A stretch of DNA of 64,000 bases from Microbispora triticiradicis (lineage in GTDB: Bacteria > Actinomycetota > Actinomycetes > Streptosporangiales > Streptosporangiaceae): assembly GCA_003260025.2 (NCBI GenBank), contig QFZU02000160.1, positions 1 to 64,000 of the forward strand, written 5' to 3'. This document shows, piece by piece, positions 43,701-52,435 of this stretch. The first letter of the stretch is position 1, and each line of letters begins with the position of its first letter. A program made the translations under genes and the position numbers. The notes below the pieces were generated by a model, which had not been told where the DNA came from, did no database searches, and saw nothing but the letters and a program-made list of their open reading frames with translations.

Positions 43701-44810
43701 ATGGCGAACAGGACGTTGATCGTCACGAACGACTTCCCGCCCAGACCGGGAGGCATCCAGGCGTTCGTGCACGGCCTCGCCTCCCGCAGGCCGCCCGGCT
43801 CGGTCGTCGTGTACGCGCCGCGGTGGAAGGGGTGTGAGGAGTTCGACGCCCGCCAGCCGTACGAGGTGGTCCGTCATCCCTCGACCCTCATGCTGCCGAC
43901 GCGCGCGGTGGCGGGCAGGGCCGCGGCGCTGGTCGAGGACGGCGCCACCGTCGTCTTCGGCGCCGCCGCGCCGCTCGGCCTGCTCGCTCCCGCCCTGCGT
44001 GCCGCCGGCGCGGCGCGGATCGTCATGCTGACGCACGGGCACGAGGCGTCCTGGGCGCGGCTGCCCGGTGCCCGCGGCGTGCTGCGCCGGATCGGGACGG
44101 GCGCCGACGTCGTGACCTACCTCGGCGAGTACACCCGCGGTCTGCTCGCCCCGGTGATCCCGGCGCCCCGGCTCGTACGGCTCGCTCCGGGCGTGGACAC
44201 CGGCGCCTTCCGTCCCGGCGCGGGCGGCGGGCGGGTCCGGGCGGCGCTCGGCCTGGGAGACCGGCCGGTGGTCGTCTGCGTCTCCCGGCTGGTGCCTCGC
44301 AAGGGGCAGGACGTCCTGCTGCGAGCCTGGCCGCACGTCCTGCGGCGGGTGCCCGGAGCGGTGCTGCTGCTGGTCGGCGGGGGGCCCTCGCGGCGGTCGC
44401 TGGAGCGGGCGGTCGCCGGCGCCGGGCCGCGCGGGTCGGTGGTGATCACCGGGTCGGTCCCGTGGGCCGATCTCCCGGCCCACTACGACGCGGGGGACGT
44501 GTTCGCCATGCCGTGCCGCAGCAGGTTCGGAGGGCTTGACGCCGAAGGGCTCGGCATCGTCTACCTGGAGGCGTCGGCCACCGGGCTGCCGGTGGTCGCC
44601 GGTTCCTCGGGAGGCGCCCCCGACGCCGTACTGCACGGCGAGACCGGCCTGGTGGTCGACGGAAGGTCGCACACGGCGGTGGCCGGCGCGCTGTGCGACC
44701 TGCTGGCCGACCCGGCCCGCGCCCGCGCGATGGGTGAGCGGGGCCGGGCCTGGATCGAGGAGGAGTGGGGCTGGGAACGCGTCGCGGCCCGGTTCGCCGC
44801 GCTGCTGTGA
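43701..44810 (+). CDS. pimB: PimB-like alpha-mannosyltransferase (GT4)
   Basis: 369 residues with two Rossmann domains. The GT4 donor motif is EGLGIVYLEAS (E-x7-E), preceded by PCRSRFGGLDAEG; the acceptor domain has TNDFPPRPGGIQAFVHGLA and LTHGHEASWARLPG. This matches GDP-mannose:PIM1 alpha-1,6-mannosyltransferase, which builds phosphatidylinositol mannosides of the actinobacterial envelope. ATG 43701 follows GGGGGTGAGG; GTG 43695 is the alternative. A related GT4 sugar specificity cannot be excluded. Confidence 0.85.
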   Translation: MANRTLIVTNDFPPRPGGIQAFVHGLASRRPPGSVVVYAPRWKGCEEFDARQPYEVVRHPSTLMLPTRAVAGRAAALVEDGATVVFGAAAPLGLLAPALRAAGAARIVMLTHGHEASWARLPGARGVLRRIGTGADVVTYLGEYTRGLLAPVIPAPRLVRLAPGVDTGAFRPGAGGGRVRAALGLGDRPVVVCVSRLVPRKGQDVLLRAWPHVLRRVPGAVLLLVGGGPSRRSLERAVAGAGPRGSVVITGSVPWADLPAHYDAGDVFAMPCRSRFGGLDAEGLGIVYLEASATGLPVVAGSSGGAPDAVLHGETGLVVDGRSHTAVAGALCDLLADPARARAMGERGRAWIEEEWGWERVAARFAALL

Positions 44811-44968
44811 CAGGCCCCTTGAGAAGCCCGGTGTGAGAGCCGCCGCGACGGCCACCCGCGGCCGGTGAGGGTCGGCGGGGTCCGTGCTCATGTCCGTGCT
44901 CGTGTCGGTGGTTCGTGTTCGCGGCCGGTGAGCGCGGCCTGCGACCGGGGCTGCCCAGCGGGGAGCAC

Positions 44969-46381
44969 TCAGCCGATGAAGACCTCCATCAGCAGGAACC
45001 CGTTCAACGCGCTGATCACGGCGGCGACGGCGACACCGGCGGCGGTGGTCGCCCGGCGGTTGACCAGATCGCCCATGAGGGCGCGGCGGGCGGTGAACAC
45101 GACGAGCGGGACCAGGGCGAACGGGATGCCGAAGGACAGCGCGACCTGACTCAGGACGAGTGCACGGGTGGGGTCCATCCCCACGGCCAGGATCGCCATG
45201 GCCGGAAGGACTGTGACCAGGCGGCGCGCCAGGAGCGGCACGCGGCGGTGCAGGAAGCCCGCCATGATCACCTGCCCGGCGTACGTGCCGACGCTGGAGG
45301 AGGCCAGGCCGGAGGCGAGCAGGGCGAGCGCGAAAGCCACCGCCGCCCCGGGGCCGAGGATCTCGCCGAGCCCGGCGTGGACGGCCTCCAGCCCCGCGAG
45401 ATCGCTCCCGTCGAAGGTCGCGGCGGCGACGGTGAGCATCGCCATGTTCACCAGCCCCGCCGTGCCGAGCGCGACGGCGATGTCGACGCGGCTGGCCTGG
45501 AGGGCCGCCCGGCGCGGATCCCAGGCACCGCGGTTCCGGGCGAGGGCTCGGGGCCGCTCGGTGCGAGCCCCGTGGTGCTGAGTGACGGGCCCGTGGTGCT
45601 GAGTGACGGCCGCGTGGTGTCGTGTGACGGCCCCGTGGTGCTGTGCGAGAGCTCTTCCCTGGTGCTGGGTCAGTGCGGAGTGCAGGTAGACGACGTGCGG
45701 CATGACGGTCGCTCCGACGATCCCGGTCGCCAGCAGCAGGCTGTCCGGCCCGGCGAGGCGGGGCACGAAGCCGCCCGCCACGCCCGCGAGGGACCCCGAC
45801 AGCATCACCTGGTAGGCGAAACCGGCCAGCACCACGGCGAGCATCACCGCCACGGTCACCTCGAACCGGCGGCGTCCCCGCGGCGCCATCAGGAGCAGCA
45901 GCGAGGAGACCAGCGCGGTGATCGCGGCGGCGGGCAGCAGCGGCACGCCGAACAGCAGGTTCAGCGCGACCGCCCCGCCGATGAACTCGGCCAGGTCGGT
46001 GGCGACCGCGACCATCTCGGCCTGCGCCCACAACAGCAGGCTCACCGGCCGCGGCAGGTGGTCGCGGCACAGCTCGGGAAGGTTGCGGCCGGTGGCGATG
46101 CCGAGCTTGGCCGACAGCGCCTGCACGAACATGGCCAGCACGTTCGCGACGGCGATCACCCAGAGCAGCATGGTCCCGTAGCGCGCCCCGCCGGACATGT
46201 TGGTCGCGAAGTTGCCGGGGTCGACGTACGCCACGGCGACGACGAACGCGGGACCGCACAGACCGGCCAGCCGCGCCAGGCGTCCCGGCGACGGCGGCCG
46301 TCCCGCCGCCGTTACGGCGGAGACGGTCTGTACGGACCCTGACCCGGACCCGGGCATCGACGCGGGAGCGGGAGCGGGCAT
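44969..46381 (-). CDS. mntH: NRAMP-family Mn2+/H+ transporter with a His-rich repeat loop
   Basis: 470 residues, 11 membrane helices. The metal site is visible in helix 1 (VVAVAYVDPGNFATNMSGG, with DPGN) and helix 6 (GIVGATVMPHVVYLHSA, with MPH). Between helices 6 and 7, in the cytoplasmic loop, lies an insertion of about 45 residues of His-rich heptads (VTQHHGP, VTQHHGA and relatives) encoded by 21-bp tandem repeats. It is encoded just downstream of a manganese catalase gene, supporting Mn import. ATG 46381 or 46357 could start it. Confidence 0.93.
   Translation of the reverse strand: MPAPAPASMPGSGSGSVQTVSAVTAAGRPPSPGRLARLAGLCGPAFVVAVAYVDPGNFATNMSGGARYGTMLLWVIAVANVLAMFVQALSAKLGIATGRNLPELCRDHLPRPVSLLLWAQAEMVAVATDLAEFIGGAVALNLLFGVPLLPAAAITALVSSLLLLMAPRGRRRFEVTVAVMLAVVLAGFAYQVMLSGSLAGVAGGFVPRLAGPDSLLLATGIVGATVMPHVVYLHSALTQHQGRALAQHHGAVTRHHAAVTQHHGPVTQHHGARTERPRALARNRGAWDPRRAALQASRVDIAVALGTAGLVNMAMLTVAAATFDGSDLAGLEAVHAGLGEILGPGAAVAFALALLASGLASSSVGTYAGQVIMAGFLHRRVPLLARRLVTVLPAMAILAVGMDPTRALVLSQVALSFGIPFALVPLVVFTARRALMGDLVNRRATTAAGVAVAAVISALNGFLLMEVFIG
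45571..45675 (-). repeat. 21-bp in-frame tandem repeat encoding His-rich heptads in mntH
   Basis: CGTGGTG recurs exactly every 21 bp at 45571, 45592, 45613 and 45634, with a diverged fifth unit up to about 45675. On the coding strand each unit gives a heptad such as VTQHHGP, VTRHHAA or LAQHHGA. Confidence 0.85.
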
Positions 46382-46533
46382 GGGCGTGCTGCGGCGGTGG
46401 TCGGGCAAGGGAAGCCTCGCTGAGGAGAGGTCTGGACGGTGGCGACGCTCACCCGTCCCGGCGTCGCGCCGGGACGGGCGGAAGGCGGTTCTGGCGGGTC
46501 CGCCGGGAGGCAGGGCGGGAGCGGCCCGGGGCT

Positions 46534-47433
46534 TCAGGTGAGCTTGTCCTTGAGCTTGCCCATGGGGCCGACCTCGGTGCCGAGGGCGGGGCCCTGGGGC
46601 TCGCCCATGCTGCCGTCGTAGGTGTCGTACAGCTTCGGGTCGGGCGGCGGGGCCTGGGCGAGCCCGCCGAGCGGTTCGGGGTTGAGGAGATACGAGAACT
46701 GGTGGCGGCCGTCGGGCTGCGGCCCGCTCGCCCAGCCGCCCGCCTGCGCCTCGATGCCGTCGGAGAGGTCCCAGATCGTCTCCGCGTGCTCGGCGTGCTC
46801 CTCGTCGAACAGGTCGTCGGGCACGACGACGTCCTCCAGGCCGTCCGACTGGAGTTCCTCGATGGCCTTCAGCCACAGGTTCTGGTGCAGGGTGTCGCGG
46901 GCGAGGTTGAACTTCAGCATGTCCTTGACGCCGGGGTCGTCGGTCATGTGGTAGAGCCGGGCGGTCTGCAGCCGGCCGTGCGCCTCGGCCGCGACGTTGG
47001 CCCGGAAGTCGGCCAGCAGGTTGCCGCTCGCCACGATGTAGCGGCCGTTCCAGGGATACCCGTTGGCGTCGGCGGGCAGCGGCCCGCCGCCGGCCACGAT
47101 GGCCTGCTGGGGGTCCATCCCGCCCAGCACCGCGCCGACCACCGGGTCGGCGGTCGCCATCTTCGTGACCGCCGTCGCGGGCGCGCCTTCCAGCAGGCGC
47201 GCGACCATCGTGGCGAGCATCTCGACGTGCCCGATCTCCTCGGTCGCGATATCCATGATCAGGTCCTTGTACTTGCCGGGCATCCGGCAGTTCCAGCCCT
47301 GGAACAGGTACTGCATCGTGACCGTCATCTCGCCGAACGCGCCCCCGATCAGTTCCTGGAGCTTGCGCGCGTACACCGGGTCGGGCTTTTCGGGCTTGGC
47401 CTCGAACTGGAGGTGCCGGGTGTGCCGGAACAT
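46534..47433 (-). CDS. Manganese catalase
   Basis: 299 residues, usual length for the heme-free dimanganese catalase, which dismutates H2O2. The ferritin-like four-helix core has the metal ligands Glu35 in IGGAFGEMTVTMQYLFQG, Glu65/66 and His69 in DIATEEIGHVEML, and further Glu/His in NVAAEAHGRL and ARDTLHQNLWLKAIEEL. The C-terminal region PEPLGGLAQAPPPDPKLYDTYDG wraps the neighbouring subunit in known structures. GAGGAG lies about 6 nt before the ATG. The next gene downstream encodes an NRAMP Mn transporter. Confidence 0.95.
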   Translation of the reverse strand: MFRHTRHLQFEAKPEKPDPVYARKLQELIGGAFGEMTVTMQYLFQGWNCRMPGKYKDLIMDIATEEIGHVEMLATMVARLLEGAPATAVTKMATADPVVGAVLGGMDPQQAIVAGGGPLPADANGYPWNGRYIVASGNLLADFRANVAAEAHGRLQTARLYHMTDDPGVKDMLKFNLARDTLHQNLWLKAIEELQSDGLEDVVVPDDLFDEEHAEHAETIWDLSDGIEAQAGGWASGPQPDGRHQFSYLLNPEPLGGLAQAPPPDPKLYDTYDGSMGEPQGPALGTEVGPMGKLKDKLT

Positions 47434-47901
47434 ATGACTCCTCGCGTCGGAAATCGCAGGGAGCCGCAGGCCTTACATGGGTTAAGGGCGCGCGACCCCG
47501 CTGGTGCGGTGGGTTGTTGGTGCGATGGGCCGGGGGGTCACGCATAAATCCCAACACGGGCCGCAACGGGACAGCAGGAGCGACACCTAACGAAGGACCA
47601 ATGGTTGGGCAGGTGCCACCTATTGCCTACTCACACCGGCTCACACCGGCTTTCAGCGGCTTCACGGGCACGCCGGTTTCGGGGGACCGCAGGCGTGCGG
47701 CGCCGCCCCAGGGCGCGTGAACGAGGCTCCGGTAGGTCGTCTGCCGACGTACGCGGACGCGGTCCGGGCGGCTCAGAGCGCGCGGACGCGGCGGGTAAGG
47801 GTGTGCGGAGGCGGCCCCGGTGGTTCGGCGGGCGCGGACTCGCCCCGGCGGGCCGAGTAGAGGGCATCCGCCGGGGCACGGTGGCGCGGGCGCCGCTGTC
47901 A
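47434..47901. other. Gene-free region upstream of the manganese catalase gene
   Basis: No convincing gene on either strand; open frames here look like chance GC-rich reading. The right half contains a 10-bp tandem duplication (TCACACCGGC at 47631 and 47641, two diverged units after it) and several short inverted repeats, including AGGTGCCACCT near 47611. The left part must contain the catalase promoter, but no standard -10/-35 pair stands out. Confidence 0.6.
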
Positions 47902-47966
47902 GTGGCGCCTGTCAGTGGCGCCTGCCGGTGGCGCCTGCCGGTGGCGCCTGCCGGTGGCGCCTGTCA
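47902..47966. repeat. 13-bp tandem repeat array, five copies
   Basis: GTGGCGCCTG starts at 47902, 47915, 47928, 47941 and 47954, a strict 13-bp period; unit ends are TCA or CCG. Each unit carries the palindrome GGCGCC. It lies just after the acyl-CoA ligase stop (47985, minus strand). Confidence 0.93.
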
Positions 47967-47984
47967 GCAGCGCTCGGGGGCCTG

Positions 47985-49775
47985 TCAGTGGGCGTAGAGT
48001 TCGTCGATCTGCTTGGCGAAGTCGCGCATGACGAGGTTGCGCTTGACCTTCAGCGAGGGGGTCAGGTGGCCGCTCTCCTCGGTGAGGTCGGTGTCGAGGA
48101 TCACGAACTTCTTGATCTGCTCGGCCTTGGAGACCATGCGGTTGGCGCCGTCCACGGCCTGCTGCACCTCGGCGAGGATTTCCGGGTCGGTGGTCGGGAC
48201 CTCGCTCTTCCCGTTGGCCTGCTTCCACTGCTCCAGGGCCTCGGGGTCGAGCGTCACCAGCGCCCCGACGAACGGCTTGTCGTCGCCGACCACCATGACC
48301 TGGCTGACCAGGCGGTGCGCCCGGATGGCGTCCTCCAGCGGCGCCGGCGCCACGTTCTTGCCGCCCGCCGTGACCAGGATCTCCTTCTTGCGCCCGGTGA
48401 TGCGCAGGTAGCCGTCGTCGTCGAGGCTGCCGATGTCCCCGGTATGGAACCAGCCCTCGGGGTCGATGGTCTCCTTGGTGGCGCGCTCGTTGTTCCAGTA
48501 GCCGTCGAAGACGTGGCGGCCCTTCACCAGGACCTCGCCGTCGTCGGCGATGCGGATGCTCACCCCGGGGAACGGCTTGCCGACCGTGCCGATCTTGTTG
48601 GCGCCCGGGATGTTGACCGTCGACGGCGCGCTGGTTTCCGTGAGCCCCCAGCCCTCGAAGACCTCGATGCCCACGCCGCGGAAGAAGTGGCCGAGCCGCT
48701 CGCCGAGGGCCGAACCCCCGGAGACCGCCGCCGTCAGCGCGCCGCCCGTCGCCGCCCGCAGCTTGCCGTACACGAGCCGGTCGAAGACCGCGTGCTTCAG
48801 CCGCACGCCGAGACCGGCCCCGCCGGAGCTTTCCGCCTTGCTCCACTCCACGGCGGCCCGTACGGCGGCGTGGAAGATCTTGCCCTTGCCCTCGTTCACG
48901 GCCTTCTGCTCGGCGGCGTTGTAGACCTTCTCGAACACCCGGGGCACGCCGAGCAGGAACGTCGGCTTGAACTCCCGCAGGTCGGGGGCGACGTTCTTCA
49001 TGTTCGGGCTGTGCGCGAGCACGGTGTGGGTCTCGATCAGGACGATCTCGATCAGCCGGGCGAAGCTGTGCGCCAGCGGCAGGAACAGCAGAGCCGCCCG
49101 TCCCCGCACGTCGAACAGCGCCTCCAGCGGCCCCTGCGAGACGTTGCGGGCGGTGAAGAGCAGGTTGTCGTGGGTGAGGCGGCAGCCCTTGGGCATGCCG
49201 GTCGTGCCGGAGGTGTAGATGATCGTGGCGAGGTCGCGGCCGCCCCGGCTCGCCCTGCGCTCGGCCAGCGCGTCGTCGTCCACCTCGGCCCCGAGGCGCT
49301 CCAGTTCGGCGAACGCGCCGCCGTCGATCCGCCACAGCGACGGCAGCGCGGGCACGGCCTCGCGTACGGTCTCCTCGTGCGCGGCCGTCTCCACGATCGC
49401 GGCCTTGGCCCCGCTGTCGGTCAGGATCCACTTCACCTGGTCGGCGGAGGAGGTCTCGTAGACGGGCACCCCGACCGCGCCTGCCGCCCAGATCGCGTAG
49501 TCGGCGACCGTCCACTCGTAGCGGGTGCGCGACATCAGCGCGACGCGGTCGCCGGGCTCGATCCCGGAGGCGATCAGGCCCTTCGCGACGGCCGCGACCT
49601 GGTTCCTGAACTGCGCGGCGGTCACCGGCGTCCACGGCGCGTCCGCCGCCGCCCCGTCGTCCTTGCGGCGGATCACGACGGCGTCCGGCTCGTCCACGCC
49701 GCGCTGGAACACCACGTCGGTGCAGTTCGCGGACGGAGGCACGTCCACCAGCACGGGAACGCTGAACTCGCGCAC
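47985..49775 (-). CDS. fadD: Long-chain fatty acid-CoA ligase (AMP-forming, FadD15-like)
   Basis: 596 residues. The adenylate-forming signatures are TIIYTSGTTGMPKGC (A3), GWGLTETSAP (A5), GWFHTGDIG (A7) and ITGRKKEILVTAGGKNV (A8/A10). It activates fatty acids to acyl-CoA. The sequence VSKAEQIKKFVILDTD and the ending VMRDFAKQIDELY are typical of long-chain members. GTG 49775 is preceded by AAGGAG 5 nt upstream, so the in-frame codon at 49793 is rejected. A 13-bp repeat array follows the stop. Confidence 0.94.
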   Translation of the reverse strand: MREFSVPVLVDVPPSANCTDVVFQRGVDEPDAVVIRRKDDGAAADAPWTPVTAAQFRNQVAAVAKGLIASGIEPGDRVALMSRTRYEWTVADYAIWAAGAVGVPVYETSSADQVKWILTDSGAKAAIVETAAHEETVREAVPALPSLWRIDGGAFAELERLGAEVDDDALAERRASRGGRDLATIIYTSGTTGMPKGCRLTHDNLLFTARNVSQGPLEALFDVRGRAALLFLPLAHSFARLIEIVLIETHTVLAHSPNMKNVAPDLREFKPTFLLGVPRVFEKVYNAAEQKAVNEGKGKIFHAAVRAAVEWSKAESSGGAGLGVRLKHAVFDRLVYGKLRAATGGALTAAVSGGSALGERLGHFFRGVGIEVFEGWGLTETSAPSTVNIPGANKIGTVGKPFPGVSIRIADDGEVLVKGRHVFDGYWNNERATKETIDPEGWFHTGDIGSLDDDGYLRITGRKKEILVTAGGKNVAPAPLEDAIRAHRLVSQVMVVGDDKPFVGALVTLDPEALEQWKQANGKSEVPTTDPEILAEVQQAVDGANRMVSKAEQIKKFVILDTDLTEESGHLTPSLKVKRNLVMRDFAKQIDELYAH

Positions 49776-50057
49776 GGTCACTCCTTCGCGCACGGCCCCG
49801 CGGCCTCCGCCGGACAGCGCCGGGACCGCGTGCGGACCATCACTCTTTGGGTCTCACTGGACGCTACCGTCCGAAGTTACGCAGGGGTAGATCCGTCACC
49901 CAGGCGTTATCCAGGGCGTCGTCCGGGCGTCGTGGCGAACGACATCCGGATCGAAAACGACGCTATCAGGGTTACTGACAGTGTCCCCGGCGCGGCGGGC
50001 CGGACACCTTTCCGTGACCTCGGCGGCGCCCGGTAAAGCCGCCGTTATCATCTCGTC

Positions 50058-50825
50058 ATGCGAATCCACGTCGTCAGCGACGTCCACGGCCGGGCCGACG
50101 CGCTCGCCCGCGCGGGCGACGGGGCCGACGCGCTCGTCTGCCTCGGCGACCTGCTCCTCTTCGTCGACTACGCCGACCACTCCCAGGGCATCTTCCCCGA
50201 ACTGTTCGGCGCGGAGAAGGCGACCGAGTACGTGGGGCTGCGCACGGCGGGGCGCTTCGACGAGGCGCGGGCGATGTCGGCGGGGCTGTGGGCGGCGCTC
50301 GGCGGCGACCCCCGGGAGCACATCGAGACGGCGGCCCGCCGTCAGTACGAGCAGATCTTCTCGGCCATGCCGACACCGGCCTACCTCACGTACGGCAACG
50401 TGGACCTGCCGCGCCTGGGGGCCGACCACCTGCGCCCGGGGCAGCGGGTCCTGGACGGGGAGGTCGTGGAGATCGGCGGGCTGCGGTTCGGGTTCGTCGG
50501 CGGCGGCCTGCGCACGCGGTACCGCACGCCGAACGAGATCGACGACGAGGAGTTCGCGCGCAAGGTCGAGGCCGTCGGCGAGGTGGACGTGCTGTGCTGC
50601 CACATCCCGCCGGCCATCCCCGAACTGCTCTACGACGTGGTCGCGCGGCGGTTCGAACGGGGGAGCGAGGCCACGCTGGAGGCGATCAGGAGGACGCAGC
50701 CGCGGTTCGCGCTGTTCGGTCACGTGCACCAGCCGCTCGCCGGGCGGGCCCGGGTCGGCCGTACGGAGTGTGTCAACGTCGGCCATTTCCGCGGCCGTGG
50801 CACGCCTTTCGCCTTGGAATGGTGA
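50058..50825 (+). CDS. Metallophosphoesterase
   Basis: 255 residues with the calcineurin-like order of metal motifs: VVSDVHGRADAL (D-x-H), CLGDLLLF (GD), TYGNVDLPRL (GN), CCHIPPAIP (H) and FGHVHQPLAG (GHxH). The substrate is unknown; similar actinobacterial proteins act on phosphomonoesters or cyclic nucleotides. It is followed 15 bp later by the SRPBCC gene and is probably part of the same operon. The 282 bp upstream (49776-50057) are divergent promoter space without a visible gene. Confidence 0.88.
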   Translation: MRIHVVSDVHGRADALARAGDGADALVCLGDLLLFVDYADHSQGIFPELFGAEKATEYVGLRTAGRFDEARAMSAGLWAALGGDPREHIETAARRQYEQIFSAMPTPAYLTYGNVDLPRLGADHLRPGQRVLDGEVVEIGGLRFGFVGGGLRTRYRTPNEIDDEEFARKVEAVGEVDVLCCHIPPAIPELLYDVVARRFERGSEATLEAIRRTQPRFALFGHVHQPLAGRARVGRTECVNVGHFRGRGTPFALEW

Positions 50826-50840
50826 AGTACGGTTGGCCAC

Positions 50841-51278
50841 ATGGCTGATCGCACTTCGTCGAGCATCACGATCGGCGCCGGCCGGTCGACAATCATGGCC
50901 GTCATCGCCGACTTCCCCGCGTACCCGCAGTGGGCGGGTCAGGTGAAGGCGGCGGAGGTGCTGGAGACGGGCGAGGACGGCCGCGCCACCAGGGTCCGTT
51001 TCGTCCTCGACGCGGGTGTGATCAGCGACGAGTACGTCCTCGGCTACGACTGGACCGACGACGCGGGCGTGAGCTGGCGGATCGTGGACGCCGGCCGGAT
51101 GGTCTCGGGTCTGACCGGCAGCTACCGCCTGACCGAGAACGGCGGCGGCACCGAGGTCACCTACGACCTCGCCGTGGACCTGAAGGTCCCCATGATCGGC
51201 ATGATCAAGCGCAAGGCCGAGAAGGTCATCGTCGACACCGCGCTGAAGGGGCTCAAGCGGCGCGTCGAGGGCCGATGA
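50841..51278 (+). CDS. SRPBCC/START-like polyketide cyclase-family protein
   Basis: A 145-residue Bet v1-like fold: MADRTSSSITIGAGRSTIMAVIADFPAYPQW is the start of strand 1 and the two short helices, EVTYDLAVDLKVPMIGM lines the cavity and a long C-terminal helix (KVIVDTALKGLKRRVEG) closes it. Members bind hydrophobic ligands. ATGA overlap with the ArsA-like ATPase gene suggests shared function, possibly lipid handling. Confidence 0.85.
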   Translation: MADRTSSSITIGAGRSTIMAVIADFPAYPQWAGQVKAAEVLETGEDGRATRVRFVLDAGVISDEYVLGYDWTDDAGVSWRIVDAGRMVSGLTGSYRLTENGGGTEVTYDLAVDLKVPMIGMIKRKAEKVIVDTALKGLKRRVEGR

Positions 51279-52435
51279 GGGTCCTCCTCTTCACGGGGAA
51301 GGGCGGGGTCGGCAAGACCACCGTGGCCGCCGCGACCGCCACGCTCGCCGCCGGTCGCGGGCTCAAGACGCTCGTGGTCTCCACCGACACCGCGCACTCG
51401 CTCGCCGACGCGCTGGGCGTGCCGCCCTCGGACGCCCCGGTCGAGGCGGCGCCCGGCCTGCACCTGCAGCAGGTGGACACCCAGAGGTCGCTGGAGCGGC
51501 ACTGGGGCGAGTTACGCGACTACGCCCGCGACGTCCTGGCGGAACTCGGCCTCGACGAGGTCACCTCCGAGGAGATCACGGTCCTGCCGGGCGCCGAGGA
51601 GGTCATCGCGCTGCTCGAACTGCGCGAGCAGGCCCGTTCCGGCCGGTGGGACGTGATCGTCGTCGACTGCGCGCCGACGGCCGAGACGCTGCGCCTGCTG
51701 GCCCTGCCCGAGGCGCTCGACTGGCACGTCAACCGGCTGCTTCCGGCGGGACGGCGGCTGCTCGGGGCGCTGTCGCCGGTCATCCGGCACGTCGCGAAGG
51801 TGAGCGTGCCCCAGGCCGAGGTCATCTCGGCGGGCGAGCGGCTGCACCGGGGCCTGCTGGAGGTGCGGGCGCTGCTCGCCGGCGACGACGCGTCCGTGCG
51901 GCTCGTCCTCACCCCCGAGGCCGTGGTCGTCGCGGAGGCCCGCCGCACGCTCACCTCGCTCAGCCTGTACGGCTACCGCGTCGACGCGGTGATCGCCAAC
52001 CGGGTCTTCCCGGCCGAGGGCGCCGACGAGTGGCGGCGGAGCTGGGTGGAGGCCCAGGCCAGGCAGCTCGCCGGCGTGCACGAGTCGTTCGCGCCGCTGC
52101 CCGTCCTGACTGTTCCCTATCTTCCGGGCGAGCCCGTCGGGACCGACGCGCTCGCGCGGGTCGGCGAGGAGCTGTACCGGGACCGCGACCCGTTCGCCCG
52201 CCCCGGCGTGGAACCCCCGCTGCGGATCTCCGCCGACGAGCTGTCGCTCAGCCTGCCGCTCGCCGACCGCGACGACCTCGACCTCGCCCGCAAGGGCGAC
52301 GAGCTCATCGTCACCGCCGGTTCCCACCGGCGCGTCATCGCCCTTCCCGCGGCCCTGGCCAGACGGGAGATCTCCTCGGCCGCGCTCCGGGACGGCCGGC
52401 TCCGGGTACGGTTCGAGACAGGAGGGGCGAGATGA
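51275..52435 (+). CDS. ArsA/GET3-like ATPase
   Basis: 386 residues. A deviant Walker A of the ArsA/MinD type (TGKGGVGKTT, residues 7-16), the switch motif STDTAHSLADALG, Walker B/switch VIVVDCAPTAETLRLL and NRVFPAEGADEWR (adenine site) are clear. The C-terminal 80 residues form a small beta-rich ArsA_HSP20-like domain (LSLSLPLADRDDLDLARKGD). The Cys triad of arsenite-translocating ArsA is not seen, so this is likely a GET3-like chaperone or regulator of the actinobacterial type. Overlaps genes on both sides. Confidence 0.88.
   Translation: MRVLLFTGKGGVGKTTVAAATATLAAGRGLKTLVVSTDTAHSLADALGVPPSDAPVEAAPGLHLQQVDTQRSLERHWGELRDYARDVLAELGLDEVTSEEITVLPGAEEVIALLELREQARSGRWDVIVVDCAPTAETLRLLALPEALDWHVNRLLPAGRRLLGALSPVIRHVAKVSVPQAEVISAGERLHRGLLEVRALLAGDDASVRLVLTPEAVVVAEARRTLTSLSLYGYRVDAVIANRVFPAEGADEWRRSWVEAQARQLAGVHESFAPLPVLTVPYLPGEPVGTDALARVGEELYRDRDPFARPGVEPPLRISADELSLSLPLADRDDLDLARKGDELIVTAGSHRRVIALPAALARREISSAALRDGRLRVRFETGGAR

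Noticed and set aside
43578..46259. Long minus-strand open frame opposite the mannosyltransferase gene and across mntH
   Set aside because: Low-complexity Arg/Pro/Gly translation; the opposite strand or a different frame carries clear family motifs (GT4, NRAMP).
46382..46430. DtxR/MntR-like operator before mntH (AGCGAGGCTTCCCTTGCC on the minus strand)
   Set aside because: Only partial similarity to known boxes and poor symmetry; not strong enough to list.
47902..47966. Short repeats considered as a CRISPR array
   Set aside because: Units are 13 bp with no unique spacers and no cas genes nearby; this is a plain tandem repeat.
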